NCBI RefSeq assembly: GCF_043641665.1
Contig: NC_092181.1
Span: 15,975,963 to 16,039,962, forward strand
Length of the DNA: 64,000 bases
DNA from: Enoplosus armatus
Lineage: Eukaryota > Chordata > Actinopteri > Centrarchiformes > Enoplosidae
Reading direction: 5' to 3'
The notes under the pieces are model-generated. The model worked only from the letters and a program-made list of their open reading frames with translations. It was not told where the DNA came from and ran no database searches. This document shows positions 1 through 12,800 of this stretch, piece by piece. Both the position numbers and the translations under genes were made by a program. How positions within the stretch are numbered: the stretch's first letter is position 1; each line of letters opens with the position of its first letter.

Positions 1-1686
1 GAGGTGAGACAGATTTGGTTGGCAAGAAAAGTTCCCAGAAACTCGCTGAACCAGAACTGAACACACAGACACACACTCAGACGACCCAAAATAATCCAGC
101 AAAATATAAACTCTGAGGAAAACTGTGTTTTTCTGGGAAAAGCCGGTGACCTGTTGGGATCAAGTGTAGCTCAGGACTGTTAGCTAAGTCTGTCTGTGTG
201 AGCATGTATGCTAGCATGAACAACTGCTGGAGCTTTGTTTTACAGTTGACTCTCATATTATTTTACTGTAGACTTTTGAGCAGGTCTGTGCCACTCACTG
301 GAATCGTATCATGTCATGTCGTTATTTTACAGTCGTGCTGTCCAAATGAATGATTCCAAGCCAGCTGTAGTTGAAAACTAACAAAATTGAAGCTTTTGTT
401 TTACACGTGTGACGAGTTTCGTCTGAAATAATGTACAAAAGTGATGAACAGTTCATTGCCTTGGACACCAGCTTGATTTGAAAGAATAATCGTAGTTCTA
501 CTTATTAGCCTTTTCTGGAGCTTTCAATTGCCATCCCTTGGTCTTAATCGGCAAATCGAGTTTGCTCAGGTGTCTTGGAGATGGCTCCACTGTCATCACG
601 TTACCTCAGTATGTAAGTGAGTTGTGGTTGAAAGCTCTGGGAAAAAGCTAGTAAGTGGAGTTAAGTTTATTTTGTCAAAACTCAACCAGCTTGATTATTT
701 TATATGTGATTTTACATGCATTTCCATATCAGGGTGTATTTCAATATAGCTACAGTATTCTCATTGTTCTTAATGTAACTCTTATATCATTGCAATGATT
801 TCAGCAATATTGCCAGGCCCTACATTTGTGTACACAGATCTAAAGCTAAGCTAATGTTACCATGTAAAAATGCGATATATTCACCAAAACACATCAGTGT
901 GTTGTGGCAAAGTGAGTGTGTGTTGTTGAGGGTTGTTGGTTGCCACAGCGGATGTTATCAATGTACTATCATGATGGTTGGGCCATTGTGTGTTAATGTG
1001 ATGTTTATGGTGTTGTGATATGTACAAATACCCCAGTTCAGTTTTATGGAGAAAACCGTGTCAATTGATCGGGGAAGTTGTCGCAACATCCATTGTAGCA
1101 AATACGTCTAACAGTAACTCAAGTTACACAGCGATTGATTGAAAGATTTTGAAGTGAATTATCATTTGCGTTGGCACTGTGATATGTTTCAAAGTAGATG
1201 TTTTCTCGTGCTTGATTGTGGGCTTAAAATGCTTAAGCTTTCTCATGATTTCTTATTATTATGTTTGATGTTTTGATTATGTTTTTCGAAGCCAAGATTT
1301 GTGTGGTTGGTGCAGAGGAAAGCTTCTCAAGAGGCACAAAAAAAATCTGTACATATGTGAGCACAAATGCAGCCGCACACTCATAAACACACAGAGACAT
1401 GTGCGCAAAGTATCACGAGTCCAGATGGGAGTAGAGTGGATCAATACAAAGACAGCGGGTCTGCTTGATATCTCTGCTGAATGAGTATCTCTCCCTCTCT
1501 CTGTTCTCGCTCTGTCTGACGTTTTTTCTCTTTTGCTCCCTTTTTCCTATTTTTCTCCTTCTGTCTTCTTTTCAGCTGTTTCACTTTTTTCTCTCCTATC
1601 TCTTTTTTTCTTCTTTCCTTTCTTTCTCTCCTCTGTTTTTTTTTCTTTTTCTCTCTCTTGTCTGCATGCAAACACACTCTCACACA

Positions 1687-1696
<10 letters not shown>

Positions 1697-1726
<30 letters not shown>
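1697..1726. repeat. (CA)15 microsatellite with upstream pyrimidine tract
   Basis: Uninterrupted CA dinucleotides preceded by about 200 bp of almost pure C/T. Lys-rich and Ser/Phe-rich frames across it are composition artefacts. Confidence 0.9.
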
Positions 1727-1733
<7 letters not shown>

Positions 1734-2504
1734 ACACCTCAAAATCCAAAGCACGATCTTCCTATGGCCTAGTTTTTTTTAAGAGCCTCCAATGTCATGC
1801 GAGTAAAAAATAGACCGACGGAAAACAATATTGAGATCTGTGGTAACAGAACTAGACCAGAATCGGCAGAGGCAGGATCAGTTTGGCTTCTTCTGAGCGA
1901 GGCGGTTTTGGCATGGATTTAGTCTGAAGAAGATAATCTCGCCTGGCCGTTCTGGGCTCACACAGGTGGCTGCGTTTGAGCTCCCTGGAGTAATGGCACA
2001 CTCCTTAGTGGTGATCCAGGGGTCAGAGCACTCAACTATAAACACTAACGAGATCGCAGAATCTTAGTATGTGTCAGTGTGGTCGTCATTCAGAGGTTAC
2101 AGGTTTACATGAACGTCATATCAAGCTGGACTCAGTATGTTGATTTGCCTCAGAAATGTTCAAAAACCTTAACAGTGCTAAAAGGTGATAGTGTGACAGA
2201 GTGTTTTTACTTTTTTGTCCCTATTCATGGGAAGTTATTTTCTAGTATGAAGCATTACATACAGCCAATGTCAAATTGACCAGTGGGATTTGTTTAAGTC
2301 ATAAAATAATGCACGTCCCGCACTAAATTCGAGAAATGTCTTAATTTAACGGGCTGACCAGTTTCTTTTTCCTATTCCTTGGTTGTTGAGAGTTATATGT
2401 AGGGCTTCGTTTTGAACCAAAAGCTGATATTAAATGTCTGCTGAGTTTTATACTCTTCTCTATTTATTCTTTCTGATTTAAATCACAGCTCTGCTCATTT
2501 TAGA

Positions 2505-2700
2505 CTGCGGTTTATTTAGGCAAACTTCTTGCATGGCTGCTTGTGTTTGGACAACATTTTAACGTTTAAGGAATTTGGTTCCTTTTCTTAAACGTAACAA
2601 AGTGTTTTGTAGAAAGAGGTGTTTATATATAAGTAAAAAGTTGTTGTTTTGGTATCAGTATTATCAGCGCTAGTATCAAAAAATCAAATGATACTGGGCC
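2505..2700 (+). repeat. Degenerate interspersed repeat, family shared with 34460-34640
   Basis: It shares cttgtgtttggacaa and, further on, ttgttttggtatcag with the segment at 34460-34640, in the same order, spacing and orientation. I recall such sequence as a frequent teleost repeat but cannot name it. Confidence 0.5.
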
Positions 2701-3417
2701 ATATTTAAGTGAAAGCGGCTATTTTATTTTATTTTTGTTGATACAGCTTGTGTGAGGTCGTTTTACTTTTATATTTTTCTCTTTTGGGCTTTGTGGTGAC
2801 AACATTTTCTCCTGCTTCAGGCTGCTTCCACAGTTGCTTCAGTATTAAAATAATTGCTTACTTTTTGTTTCTAAGGGTTTAGAATGCACTGGAAAGATTT
2901 GTCCTATGTTGGTCCACAGGGGACAGTATTCACATTGCCATACGAATATTTGACAGCTTAGTTGAATAAATGTGAATTGGCTGAAATGCAAGAGAGGTTA
3001 CTTCTAATGACTGGAGGCAATTTTAGACTCTAAATTAAAAATTCTCAGGCATTTTATGAACATTCAAGTGTACTTTTGCCCTGAGGTGTCTTTAATTTCT
3101 GAACCTGGTGTTATGGTGAGGAAAGATGGTAAAGTTTCAAAAGCAGTATGTTCAAGAATCTCTTTGCCAGGAGTTTCTTGGACTGAACTAATTTTCTCCT
3201 GTTCAGTCTGTGCAGATTGTCTGAATCTAAAAGCATGCACTAGATTTTAAAGAGCAGTTTGAATAGTAACTGTCTAGCTGGTATTTCATTTGCTTATATG
3301 GGAGGGCTAAACACAGTTTGTATTGATCCATTAGGTGGCCATCATCTTATTGATCACTCTCTGACCTGATTGATGTGAAGTTTGGCCAGTCGTCTGATTG
3401 ATTAAATGATAATTGTA

Positions 3418-3421
<4 letters not shown>

Positions 3422-3452
<31 letters not shown>
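3422..3452. repeat. (TG)n array abutting a splice acceptor
   Basis: About fifteen TG units directly followed by the nine-base tail ttctctgca and the exon boundary at 3461/3462. See the finding on UG tracts and splicing. Confidence 0.95.
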
Positions 3453-3453
<1 letters not shown>

Positions 3454-3461
3454 CTCTGCAG

Positions 3462-3556
3462 GCGCGGCTGTGGAAGGAAAAGGAAAGGGACACCCGTGAA
3501 AGTCTTTGTTACACACACTGAGGAGGAGAGCGTGCCTGAACACAGCTTCAGCCCAG
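3462..3556 (+). CDS. Exon A of the Crypton-derived gene
   Basis: The acceptor is a short ttctctgcag directly behind a (TG)15 run; the donor is G|GTGTGT at 3557. It enters at codon position 3 and leaves one base into a codon. It encodes about 31 residues beginning RGCGRKRKGTPVKV, then an acidic stretch. The basic cluster could be part of a nuclear localisation signal. No domain is recognised. The exon is supported mainly by frame continuity with the next exon and by usable splice sites. Confidence 0.7.
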
Positions 3557-3766
3557 GTGTGTGTTTGTGTGTCTTATATCTGCATGCCATATTCTCACTG
3601 CCATCAACTGTGTGTGTGTGTGTGTGTGTGTGTGTACGTGTTTGTGTGTGGTGTGTGCATCTGTCTGTGACTCTGTGTGATTGGTATGGGGGTGGAGTGT
3701 GTGCAAGTGAGTGTGACCTACTTTTGTGTATGTGTGTGTGTGCTTGCCTACATATGTGCTGCGATG

Positions 3767-3806
<40 letters not shown>

Positions 3807-6800
3807 CCAGGAGGTGGGGTGATGACCTTTGTGTGAGTGTGTGTGTGTCCCTGCATACTTGTATGTAATCCTTTTATACTGACTGTTGCTGTGCTCTCAG
3901 GTGATCGTAAGGAAGCAGCAGAGAATAAACGGCCCACACTGGACGGGCCTTTCTACAACACAGAGCCTGCTCCTCACAACTGGTCAGTGTATATTTGTGT
4001 GCTTCTGTTTATTGCTGTCAGTAGAATATGTACATATACAATATATTTTTTGCTGTTTGCATATTATGTAAAAACATTTTGTACAGATATAGTAGTGTGT
4101 ATGCAGACTAATAAATGTTTAAACTGTTCCTGGAGCTTTTAGCTTTTTTTCAGCTTTTACGTTTAACTCGGCACTCGAGGACAGCTTTGTCTGAGAGCAG
4201 CTTCTGAATCCCGGTCCTCAGGACTCGCCAACCCTGTTGGTTTTCATTTTAGCCATATAATCAGGCTGATTTATACCCGAGTTGTCAGAAGAATGCAGTT
4301 GACTAGCCAGTAGGGTAGAGAATCAGCAGCGCTCTGAGGACTGGGATTGAGAATCAGTGCCCTGAAGCATGGGCATGAGCTTGTATGTGTGGATTCGCAC
4401 TGTTTGCTTTACACTCATTCAGCTGCAGTGGATCCCTACAGCTAAGAAATTAACCTTACGGCTACGGCTGAGAAAACATCATCATTACAGTTCTGTTACT
4501 TCTGTTCATATACCTTGATTGAAAAACCCCTATTACAGCTATTTGTGACACACACACACACGGCCAAATCATGGAATAAATGCTACAACTAATGATCAAT
4601 TCCATTATCACTTAATTTGACAGTTATTTTTCTGAATAAAAACACTTTGTCGATAAACTTATTCAAATTTCCCAGAACCCAAGGTGAGGTCCTCAAATTG
4701 CATTTATCCTGCAAATGGTACAAAAATATTGTTGATTTATTTTCTGTCAATCAACTAATTTCTTTGACAATGAAAAATGCATAACAGATACACAGCATGT
4801 ATTTCCAGTCCAAGAGAGTAACATTGGATCAGAATAGAAATAGACCAACAGCACATGATGTCTGATGAAGTTTAATTTAACTTTCAATCCCCCTTCACCT
4901 TCCAGCGGTCCATCAGAGCAGGCTCATGGCAAACCCTCCGCCGGATCCAAGACCGGCTCCTGCTCGGCCTCTATACCAGCTCCTGCTGCTTCCTCTGCCC
5001 CAACCCCAACACCGGTCCCTGCTCCTGCCCCAGCTGCTGCCACTTCAGCTCAGGCCCCGTCTCTGACCCCCGCGTCCACGGCTCCGGCAGCCCCGACAGC
5101 CTCTGCTCCGGCCCCAACTGCCAGCTCCTTCCCTCCCTCACCGAATTGCCGCATCCGAGAGGTCCACTGTGGCAGCCAGGTGCGGTTGGTCGTTATCGCC
5201 ATCCGAGACATCACCAAGGGGGAGGAGATCACAGTGGACTACAGCCTGACAGAGTGGGGAGAGAACCTGGTCAGTGCCGTGAACGACAGACCCATACACA
5301 TGTCCAGTTGTTTGGAGTTGTGTCTTCCATTCTCTTGTTCTAGCTGATAAATTCTCAAATATAGACAACCTGACAACGGCCTGATGTTTCAGCAATCCAA
5401 ACATTTTTACAAGAAACGTCAAAACTGGGTGTCGAAACAAAAGAAATGAAAGAGCAAGGGCTTCATGCTGGACTCACCATTTTACACTGATGTTAAGCAG
5501 TCACTCAGGCAGAAATGTGTTATAAAAAAAAAAAGGAAAATACATCAGTCTCTCCACTAACAGTAGCTTCAATAGACCAGAACACAATGCAGCTACAGGA
5601 TATCATGTTTTGATTGAGCAGAGCTGTTCATGCTGGCTCTCGCTTCACAGTCTTATTTTCTAGTTTAAGTTGTCTAACCTTAATTCTTAACTTATCCTGA
5701 ACCAAAAACCAAATTTTGACCTAAACTCAATTTCCAATCTACAATCATCTCACGTTTCAATTATCTTCACCTGTCTGTCCTTGGTTACTTGGTCCTCACA
5801 AGTATAGAAGTACATTCTCACACTGCATATATCTCTGATGACTTCAGATCGGTAACCATATGTGTATTCACACACTGTTGATCAGCTTCACACACTCACT
5901 GTCTGTCACGCACGTACACACACACACACACACACACATATTCACACTACCTTCTGCGCACACATTCATGCTACACACTCAAAGCTAAGCAAGGCATGGG
6001 GTTACCATGGTGATGGCTGAGCTCCAGTTCTCCCTCTACCTATAGTGCTTTAGCAACAGTAACCATGGTTATTCCACGACATCTGTTCCTTTAATGGATC
6101 TCATTAGATTGGATCAATTTACTCAACAAAATGATGATACTAGAATCTGTTTAAGGAGATTAAATTGACAGAATTGAGAAATTGACATCAGAGGTTTAAG
6201 TGGGACCACGGCTCTATATTTTAATGTCTTACATTTGGCTGAGATAAAGTCTAAAACGGATCTTTTTGGGTTTCTATTATTGGCTGATTGATTTGTTCTG
6301 TGCTTAGTTCTCCAGCCTGATTGATAACCCCCATGTGTATTGCTCATGAGAAGTTGACAGTGTTTGAAATCTCTTTTCACTTCTTTTGTTTGGCTTGTTA
6401 GTGGGAGATTTGGAGTCTTAATCAACCTCTGTGCTTATGACCAACTGTGGAGGAGTGTCCTCCTTCTCTCTGAGTGACAGCTGAGGCTGATTGTGATGGC
6501 AAACATTAATGAGCAGCGTGCCGGCTGTTTTAATGTGACTGCTCTGTGTCCCACAGGGTTTCCGTGGTACTGTGTCTCCAGGGCAACACGAGTGTAACTC
6601 TGACACCGAGAATAACAACAGTATCAAAAAGGTAAGAGTAGTACACCGCTGCTTCCTAAAAGCACACAGTTAGACTGACAAAACAATTTTGTTATTTTAA
6701 GTGACAACTAGACAATACACACCGATTGCCAAATTTAATGTAACCTGTCTCTCACCCAGTGTGTTGTGGAAGGTAACATTTCTCCTCTTTCCTAAATTAC

Positions 6801-9800
6801 TTCCCCTAAATATTAACTTGTTACTTTACGAAGTAAGTTTTTATAAAGTTTTCTTGAATTAAATATCAAAACAAATATTAATATCGCTTAATGTTTGGGT
6901 AATTCTTAACTCCTTAACATACAGTTTTCTTGTATTTCCCTTTTAAGTGGCTTACAAGTTGGAAAAAATTATCTTATTTCGCTCTGTCTGACAGTAGAAG
7001 ACAGAAGTTTCTGACCACTTACATTGCCCAGGTGGTCAGAAACTCAACTCCAAATGATTGATAATGTTGCTCCATAACTGCTGAATGTGTAAACAGGCAA
7101 CTGTTTGCTAACAAGTTCACCAACTTTATGAGGTGATGATAATGTTGTTATTGTTTCTGCTGCCCCCAAGTGGCCACAAAAATAATGTATTGCAGGTTCA
7201 AGACACAATTTACCCAAAATTCAATGAGACATATTTGGTTTCTTTGGAAACTTTGTGATCTTCACGAGAATTTCAATTAAACTTCTGTGGATTTGTTCAG
7301 CTGCACAGCAGAGTTTGTACTGACCCACTGTCAATACTGTGGTTTTAAAGAATTTGACAGAACCTTCAGTGTATGAGAGACTTCTATTTTGAATACATAC
7401 AGTAAATACATGCATTGCATCTGATACTTAATTCTGCTCTATCTATCTCTATTTACATCTATGCAGTAAAAAAACAGCACATGCTCTGTACAATACAAAC
7501 AGAATATCAGTGAACAAATTTAGATGCAGTTGTGATGCACTGCTGTGCCTGCAGGATGCCACCTGTCTGGATGTGGGCGGACAACACTGATGTTGGACTC
7601 AACATAATCATTATCATCATTATCGAGTCCTTCCTCCCTCTCCTCTGTTTTATTATGTGTAGTTATGACATTAGTCGTCATCAGGTTTAACTCCTTTAGA
7701 GTAAAACAGCAAAAGTAACTTAACCTGCGTATGTTTAATGTCTTTGTGCTGCCTGCTGTCTCTCCGCCTCCTCTCACACACTAAATGGTCTGATTGGGAA
7801 ACACTACAGCAAATACTTATCACTTGTGTGCCGACAATTCACTGCTGATTCTCTGGCCAGTGATGCTCATCTTTTGCTTATTGCTATAAAACATAACGAC
7901 TCTCCTGACTGTGCATCTGATTAAAAGTGAAAGTTTAACACATAGGTGCAATACTTTCAGTAACGATATTCAAACTGCACTGCGATTGAGCCAACCTGTG
8001 ACATGGCGGTGACGTCTTTGGGGAAAAGTATTGACTGGATGGGTTGTTAGTTTAAAGATCCCAGTGGTTTACAGTTATTAAGCAGTGCCAGTGGTCACTG
8101 TTGTTTAGGAAAGGCACCTCTGAGAAATTGAGCCTTAACTTATTTACTTACTTGTTATAAACTTTCCTAAAATAAACAAAGTAAGGAAATGCAGGTTTGA
8201 AAAGGTTACAAAAAAGGAAATATATACATTGTAAAAGTAATATACTTGTTACAACTAATAAATGATAATAATTGAATTCATCAAAACTTCAAACCAAATC
8301 TCAAACCTACTCACTTTTTTTTAACCATCATATTAATACTGCAAAAGATGTCTTTGGACAGCAGGTGACATTTTCCCTTTTTTCCCTCTCTGTCACTGTC
8401 TCTCCTCCAGGAGGATGAGCCGCTCTCCCTGACGGCGCAGCAGCAGCAGCAGCGACAACAGCAGCAACAGCAACAGCAGCAGCAGCAGGAGTACGTCACC
8501 CCCTCTTGGTCCCTCTCCCCCTCCTCCTCCCCCATCTCCCACTCTGACGCCAGTGACTCAGATGCTGGAGATGAGGACAACGCCAGCCCCCGAGGGCGGG
8601 CACTACGCCGCCGCAAGAAACGGCGTGGCACTCCTTCAAAGAAAAAGACCCCCCATCGGACCCCACCTGGGCGGCCATCGCTGGTCTCCCCCGCCAGCAT
8701 TCCTCATCACAACCATCCACTTCCTTTATCCCACCCTCCAGCGCAGTCCTCCCCTCCCTGCTCATCTTCCTCTTCCTCCTCCTCTTCAGCTAAGCCTGTG
8801 TTCAAAGCTCCGGCTCCGCTGGGCTCCAACACCACAAACAACATCAACATAAATATCCCCAGAGGAGGAGTGTCCATAGACTCCATGCGCCAAACCTGCG
8901 AGTATTGTGGACGCCACTTCCGCTCCCTGGGCCGCCACTTAGATAAACACCATGCCCACCAACCAGAAGTTTGCTCTGCGCTGGTGGAGCGCTACACACA
9001 GATGCCCCGCCTGCATGCACAGAGCACAAACTTGACCACAGCTCACACACACACTCAGCAGCACTCAAAGTCGCCACAAGCTGCGGGACAGAGCCGCAGT
9101 TCAGATCTTCCACAGAGTGGTGTCCAGGACCTCTCCATGTCTCCGCCTACTCTCACAGCAGCCAACCAATCCCCCGCCTCCTCTGGAAGAAACTCCACCC
9201 CACCTGTGCTGACTCCACCGCGAGGACAGAGCGCAGTGCCGGTGTCTGTCTTAAAGAGAAGCCCACCCCCTGTGGCTGTGACGCAGTCCAAGAAGGGAGT
9301 GATGAGGAGGCTGAAGAAAGAGAGACCGGACGAGGGGGAAGAGGATGAAGAGGACGAAGAAGATGTAGAGGTCGTGGAGGTGAAGAGGCCCAAAGAGGAG
9401 GAGGACGTTGAGGTGGTGTGCCCTCAGTCCTTCAGCAGCAAGCCGGCCAAAGAGATGGAGCCACCAAAAGAAGAGGAAGATGAGGAGGATGAGGAAGAGG
9501 AGGAGGAGGAGAATGGGGTGATGGAGGTAGAAGATGAAAGTGGGACAGAGGATAAGGAAAAGGACTTGCTGAGGTAACTTGAGCTCTTTCCCTGCTTTGT
9601 GAGCAAATTTGAGAGTAGGGCTACTACTAACCAATATTTTCATTATTGACTAATCAATTAATCATTTTGTTTATAAAATGTCAGAAAATAGTTAAAAAAA
9701 AAAAAATGCTGGTTATTATTTCCAACTCTACAATTTGATATCTTAGAATGTCTTGTTTTGTCCAACCAATAGTCCAAAGCCCAAAGATATTCAGTTTACT

Positions 9801-12800
9801 ATCGTGTATGTCAAAAAACCCCATAAAATCCTCACATATGAGAAACTATAATGAGCATTTTTCTCTATTGTCTGACATTTTATAGACGAAACAATGAATC
9901 TAGAAAATAATCATTAATTCATTATGAAAATAATTGTTAGTTGCAGCCCTGTAATCATTCACCCTTAACACCGGCTGGGCTCTGTAGTAACATGAAAGCT
10001 GGTATATTAAAAAACTGGTACAGTTAGATTGTAGGATACTGTAACAAACTACCATTAAGTTAATTGGCACTAATACTATTAAAATGAATAAATTAACTAA
10101 TCTCGCCTTCTCTCTTTCTGCAGTAGTTCGGGGCGTCACCACTTGTTGCCCCTCCTCTCGTCCTTGTCCTCTCTGGTGCTGTACCTTCGTCGGCTGCAGC
10201 ACTCGGCCTTCTTGTCTCTGTCGCGGCAGCTACAGTCAGCCGAGGCCTGGCGCCTTCTTTGCCACTCCAGCCTGGCTCTCCTCATCTTGTACAACCGACG
10301 GCGTGAGTGTGAGGTCTCCAAGCTGTCCATCGCTGAATATCGTGCTCGCGTCACTCCCCAGTGCCCCGTTCCTGTTCCTCCTGGTGCCCCTCCAGCTCTC
10401 ACCCCATTGGAGGCCTCCCTGTCCCCCTTTGAGCGGCTGGTGCTTCCTCACCTCCCCAGAGTCGGGGTCCAGGGTAAGCGTGGACGAGTCCAGCCCCTCA
10501 TCCTCCCCCCTCACTGCGAGCCCTGCCTGGAGCTCCTCCTGCAGACGCGGCAGGATGTGGGAGTTGACCCCGCAAACCCGTACGTCTTTGCCAGGCCCTA
10601 CCACTCCCCTGCCACACCACTACGTGGTACGGACCTCCTCCGCAGCTTGGCCCGCTCGAGCGGTACCCGCAATCCCCGTGCCCTGACCCAGACCAGGGTA
10701 CGCCGGCAGGTAGCTATACTGACCCAGCTGCTGCTACTGGGAGAAGGAGAGGAGCCCGGGCAGCCTGGAGGCAGCGCTGTGGAAAGGCTGGAACACTTCC
10801 TGGAGAGGGAGTACCATGTGACGCAGAACTGTGCCGGAATTGGCCAAGACCCAGGCCTGATGGGCAGAGTGGGCCGAGTCGTGCTTTGTGGAGAGAGGGA
10901 TGGAGTGCTGTTCAGAGGAATGAGCCTGAACCACATCTGCCTGGAACTGGACGGTGAGATGGATGGATGGGTGGTTGAATGAATGAGTGGGACTGGTGTC
11001 TCTTCTGTTGTCCAAGACGAGCTGTATCATCCCTCCCTTCATGGTGTCAAACATCCCTTGGCTGGAGTTTGATACAAGAACATATTAGACTAATGTAGTT
11101 CTGCTCTTTCTTTCCTCTCCTTTCTTCTTTTCCACTCCTTCCCTCTTTCTAGTCATGTCAGGAAACTCTGCAGACTCGTACTCAGAGGGGGAGTCTGAGG
11201 GGGAGCAGGTGAAGGAGAAGCCCGAGGCGCCCACCCCCGCTCCTGCACCGAACCCTACACCCACCTTGCTGTATGTCAGGAAGGGCAAGAACAACGGGCG
11301 GGTGGGACGACCCAAGAAGCTCAAGAACACCCACCCACCCCCTCCACCTCCTCCACCCCCACCCCCATCCGCAAACCGCAGGAGAGGCTCAGGTCAGCCC
11401 AAATCAGGTTTGTTTGGGTTTCAAGTATAAGTGTAATTGCACAATTTAATGAAACAGAGGAAGATAGATAAAGAAAATTGGGCAGGTGAGATTAAAAAAC
11501 AAAAAACATTGCACTGGCACCTAAAAAACAAAAGTCTCAATATACAAAATACAGTAAAATAGAAAGAAAAAAACAAGAAATTAAATAACAGCAATGATAA
11601 AATAATGAAGGGAACAAAAACACTCATAATGTGGAAAAAAGTGACAAAAAGAACGGAGAAATGTAAGAATAGAAGGAGAGAGAGAGAAACAACATTCACA
11701 ACATGGGCAGTTTAAGCTGTTTGTTCCGTCAGTATTTGAAGGTGAAGCACAAAGTGTACCAGTACATGTTTATCCCAGCAGGCAAAGTTCACTGGTCAGA
11801 TTGAAATAAATGCACACTGCTGAGAACACATTCAACAGAAACAAAATAGTGTGTTTACAAGTTCAGAATTTCCCATTAAAGTGACAAAAGACGTGATTAA
11901 TGAGATGTCTACTTGCTGCAGCCAAAGTTCTCCCTCCATTTCAATTTCAAATTTTGTCGCTGAATCTGCTGATTCATTTTTTCAATTAACTGATCAGTAG
12001 TTTAGTCTATTGTCAGAGAATATCTCTCAGAGTCCAGTCTCTTCAAATGTCTTTTTTTGTCCAACCATCAGTAAAAAAACACCAAAGACATTCAGTTTAG
12101 TGAATAATGCTAGTGACTTTATAGCTGATTGAAAATGACCTAGATCTGATTGGAAGCGGCCTAGATTCATCTGATTCTTCATCAGTCAGTATAGTGTGTT
12201 ATAACAGTTTCATATAAATGTCAACATTAGAAGAAATTCCCATCTCTAGTTCTAATATTGATATTATAGACAATCAGATTAGATTTCTGATTTGAAGGTG
12301 AGGGCACACTAACCTGAACTTCAGGGCGAGATGTGCTGCCAAAACCATGAAGCATGTATGGAACATTTTCTGCCTTCAAATAGAACTAACTGAGTTTGTT
12401 TTTTTAAAACAGCTGAAGACACAATATGCCTGTCATGAGTTTAAACTCATGACCACACTGTTGTTAGGCAACCACCAACAAAAATGGACACTGCAAGATT
12501 CCTCCTTGTCTCAACATAGTTGATCTTGTTTTTTTCTGTCACATTATCATGAAGAGGAACAAGAAAGCAGTAGGCAGCAAATACATTTTCATTTCATTTC
12601 ATTTTCAAAAGCAGTGAATTTGGAGTTGATAGCTCACATTTCTACAGTGAACAGAATAAAAAACCAGCCCTACTTGAATGGCAACACGGTATTTTTGTGA
12701 GGTTCGTTCATGTGATGTCTCCGTCTTTGTGGTTGTTGAGTCTTTAGAGAGTGAGTGGCGGCGGTGGGGTCTGTTGGAGGTTTCACTACCCTCAGGCCGA

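Larger units (their letters stand above)
1..3461 (+). other. Upstream/intronic sequence of the Crypton-derived gene
   Basis: Positions 1-3 followed by GTGAGAC look like the end of an exon and its donor. If so, the rest of this stretch is one intron leading to the exon at 3462. It contains a long pyrimidine tract (about 1484-1660), a CA array (1697-1726) and a degenerate repeat shared with about 34.45 kb. I see no other coding exon, but a short one could be missed. Confidence 0.4.

Noticed and set aside
1441..1782. Lys/Arg-rich and Ser/Phe/Leu-rich open frames on opposite strands
   Set aside because: They are translations of a polypyrimidine tract and CA repeat; there is no splice or conservation evidence.
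3331..3937. His/Thr-rich and Cys/Val-rich frames around TG arrays
   Set aside because: Microsatellite translations. Only the 95-bp and 82-bp segments fit exons by phase.
8311..9643. Several long antisense frames (poly-Cys, poly-Ser, poly-Leu)
   Set aside because: They are shadows of the CAG- and GAG-rich coding exon on the + strand.
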